From positions 1-35,718 of the forward strand of contig NZ_WOEI01000018.1 in the NCBI RefSeq assembly GCF_009733925.1: 35,718 bases of DNA, given 5' to 3'. The notes below the pieces were generated by a model. It did no database searches. It was not told the origin of the DNA and saw only the letters and a list, made by a program, of their open reading frames with translations. How positions within the stretch are numbered: position 1 is the stretch's first letter; each line of letters opens with the position of its first letter. This stretch comes from Streptobacillus canis. GTDB lineage: Bacteria; Fusobacteriota; Fusobacteriia; Fusobacteriales; Leptotrichiaceae. Below, piece after piece: positions 34,733 through 35,718 of this stretch. Both the position numbers and the translations under genes were made by a program.

Positions 34733-35479
34733 ATGAAAAAAAGATTAGATGTACTTTTAGTTGAACTTGGTCATTTTGACACAAGAGAAAAAGCAAAAAG
34801 AGAAATTATGATAGGAAATGTTATTATTAATGATAAGGTTGAAACTAAAGCAGGGACACAATTTAAAGAAGAAAATATAAAAGAAATTAGGATAAAAAAC
34901 AAATTGAAGTATGTAAGCCGTGGAGGATTAAAACTTGAAAAAGCAATTATATATTGGGAATTAGACTTTAATAATAAAGTTGTATTAGATATTGGTGCAT
35001 CTACAGGAGGATTTACAGACTGTGCTTTACAAAATGGAGCAATAAAAGTGTTTGCAAATGATGTGGGAACTAATCAGTTAGATTACAAACTAAGAACAGA
35101 TAGTAGAGTAATTTCACTTGAACAAATTCATATTAAAGATTTAGAATTAAATGAAAAAGTTGACTTTATTGTTATTGATGTTTCTTTTATTTCTTTAACA
35201 AAAGTAATTCCATATTTTGAAAAATTTTCAAAAAAAAATACGGTAGTAATAGCTTTAATCAAGCCACAATTTGAAGTAGGTAAAGAAAAGATTTCAAAAA
35301 ATGGTATTGTAATTGAAGAAGAATATCATGATGAAGCTATTAAAAAGGTTATATCATGTTTTAAAGAGAATAATTATGAAATTAAAGAAGTTATAGATTC
35401 ACCAATACTTGGAAGTAAAGGGAATAAAGAGTTTTTAATTTATACAAAAAGGAGACCAACTATGATTTGTCAAGTATAA
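34733..35479 (+). CDS. tlyA: TlyA-family rRNA (cytidine-2'-O)-methyltransferase
   Basis: TlyA enzymes methylate cytidines of 16S and/or 23S rRNA, which in some species sets sensitivity to capreomycin. The 248 residues begin with an S4 RNA-binding domain (KRLDVLLVELGHFDTREKAK) and continue with an FtsJ-like methyltransferase: SRGGLKLEKA with Lys67, the AdoMet motif LDIGASTGGFTD (85-96), FIVIDVSF with Asp149, and IALIKPQFE with Lys177, in line with the K-D-K-E tetrad. A length of 248 is at the short end of the family. The final residues (TMICQV) look unconserved, and an IS110-family element comes in about 90 bp later, so the 3' end may have been altered by that insertion. It is one base after the previous gene. 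Confidence 0.92.
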   Translation: MKKRLDVLLVELGHFDTREKAKREIMIGNVIINDKVETKAGTQFKEENIKEIRIKNKLKYVSRGGLKLEKAIIYWELDFNNKVVLDIGASTGGFTDCALQNGAIKVFANDVGTNQLDYKLRTDSRVISLEQIHIKDLELNEKVDFIVIDVSFISLTKVIPYFEKFSKKNTVVIALIKPQFEVGKEKISKNGIVIEEEYHDEAIKKVISCFKENNYEIKEVIDSPILGSKGNKEFLIYTKRRPTMICQV

Positions 35480-35531
35480 ATTAATAAAAATATAGTTGGA
35501 TAGATTATCAAATTTTAGACAAAACAAAATT

Positions 35532-35554
35532 AGCACTAAATGATGTGCTTTTTA
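35532..35554 (+). terminator. weak stem-loop after tlyA
   Basis: AGCAC (35532-35536) pairs with GTGCT (35545-35549) around an eight-base loop, followed by TTTTT in total. It may terminate tlyA or belong to the end of the insertion element; only 5 bp of stem. Confidence 0.4.
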
Positions 35555-35565
35555 AACAATATTAA

Positions 35566-35718
35566 TTATCTTAAAGAGTCAGGATCAAAAACAACATTAT
35601 CCTTAAGGATTTTAAATATAACATGAATTAACTTTTTAGCAACATGACCTAAAGCAGAGTAATGTTTTTTACCTTGATTTCTTTTTAATTGATAATATTT
35701 TGCAAATGTATTGTTTAA
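35566..35718 (-). mobile_element. IS110-family transposase, C-terminal end (runs off the window)
   Basis: Read on the minus strand, the last 50 codons before a TAA (35566-35568) give FAKYYQLKRNQGKKHYSALG and then HVAKKLIHVIFKILKDN, followed by VVFDPDSLR. This is the typical C-terminus of the IS110/IS1111 (Transposase_20) family: a YY-K-R-G-K-HYxAL pattern, a helix AxKLLxVIF, and a final F-D. The rest, including the serine-containing catalytic C-terminal domain start and the RuvC-like N-terminus, lies beyond position 35718. The frame is intact in the part seen. No terminal inverted repeat is expected for IS110 proper, and the exact end of the element between 35480 and 35565 cannot be placed by eye. 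Confidence 0.82.

Noticed and set aside
34245..34796. 183-codon minus-strand frame opposite the DUF212 gene
   Set aside because: The plus strand codes for full DUF212 hallmarks; the minus frame has no recognisable motifs or Shine-Dalgarno.
1..35718. CRISPR arrays, tRNA or ribosomal RNA genes
   Set aside because: I found no regularly spaced repeats of 23-40 bp and no cloverleaf sequences apart from the tRNA-like part of ssrA.

Overview
The window looks like chromosome from an AT-rich (about one-quarter G+C by eye) Gram-negative member of the Fusobacteriota, most plausibly Leptotrichiaceae (Sneathia/Streptobacillus/Leptotrichia type). The reasons are very A/T-biased codons, clear outer-membrane proteins (a TolC-type exporter and an autotransporter-like barrel) beside genes more typical of low-GC relatives (OpuC-type transporter, YhbY, DUF212, SdpI-like, a long SRP RNA), and AGGAGG-type ribosome sites. 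UGA is used as stop. The placement is inference, not a database result.

Layout. 130-10458 (+): clpP-clpX-lon proteolysis genes, ribF, scpA and murJ, all tightly packed and closed by a terminator; then an osmoprotectant ABC transporter (ATPase plus a permease/binding-protein fusion), a MazG-like pyrophosphohydrolase and a small membrane protein. 10474-14794 (-): an unknown gene with an excellent promoter, then tmRNA (ssrA), a ClC antiporter and nicotinamide phosphoribosyltransferase, apparently in one line behind the ssrA promoter. 14901-15365 (+): a small-multidrug-export-family membrane protein.

15446-23514 (+) is the accessory part: one promoter, seven genes and one terminator. It encodes three unrecognised proteins (one perhaps tube-like), a VgrG-type spike split into two overlapping ORFs, a long PAAR-like (DUF4280) protein ending in an NlpC/P60-like amidase domain, and an outer-membrane coiled-coil/barrel protein. 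I read it as a spike-plus-effector module of a contractile-injection (T6SS-like) system with no sheath, ATPase or membrane-complex genes in view. It contains a perfect 14-bp hairpin inside a coding region, and an out-of-frame N-terminus joined at an in-register U UUU UUG heptamer.

23515-35479 (+) returns to core genes: typA, an SdpI-like protein, a TolC/MacA/MacB efflux operon, the SRP RNA with its own promoter and terminator, a GNAT-cation-efflux fusion, a U32 protein of the RNA-hydroxylase type, and yhbY-DUF212-tlyA. The window ends inside the 3' end of an IS110-family transposase on the minus strand.

How parts connect: ClpXP is the expected protease for proteins tagged by the tmRNA encoded here, whose tag reads GKNNLSLAA. 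Protein quality control (ClpXP, Lon, tmRNA), translation support (TypA, TlyA, YhbY, U32) and secretion (SRP RNA) dominate the core part. The clpP leader carries a perfect 10-bp inverted repeat lying between the Shine-Dalgarno and the start codon, which may bring the two together.
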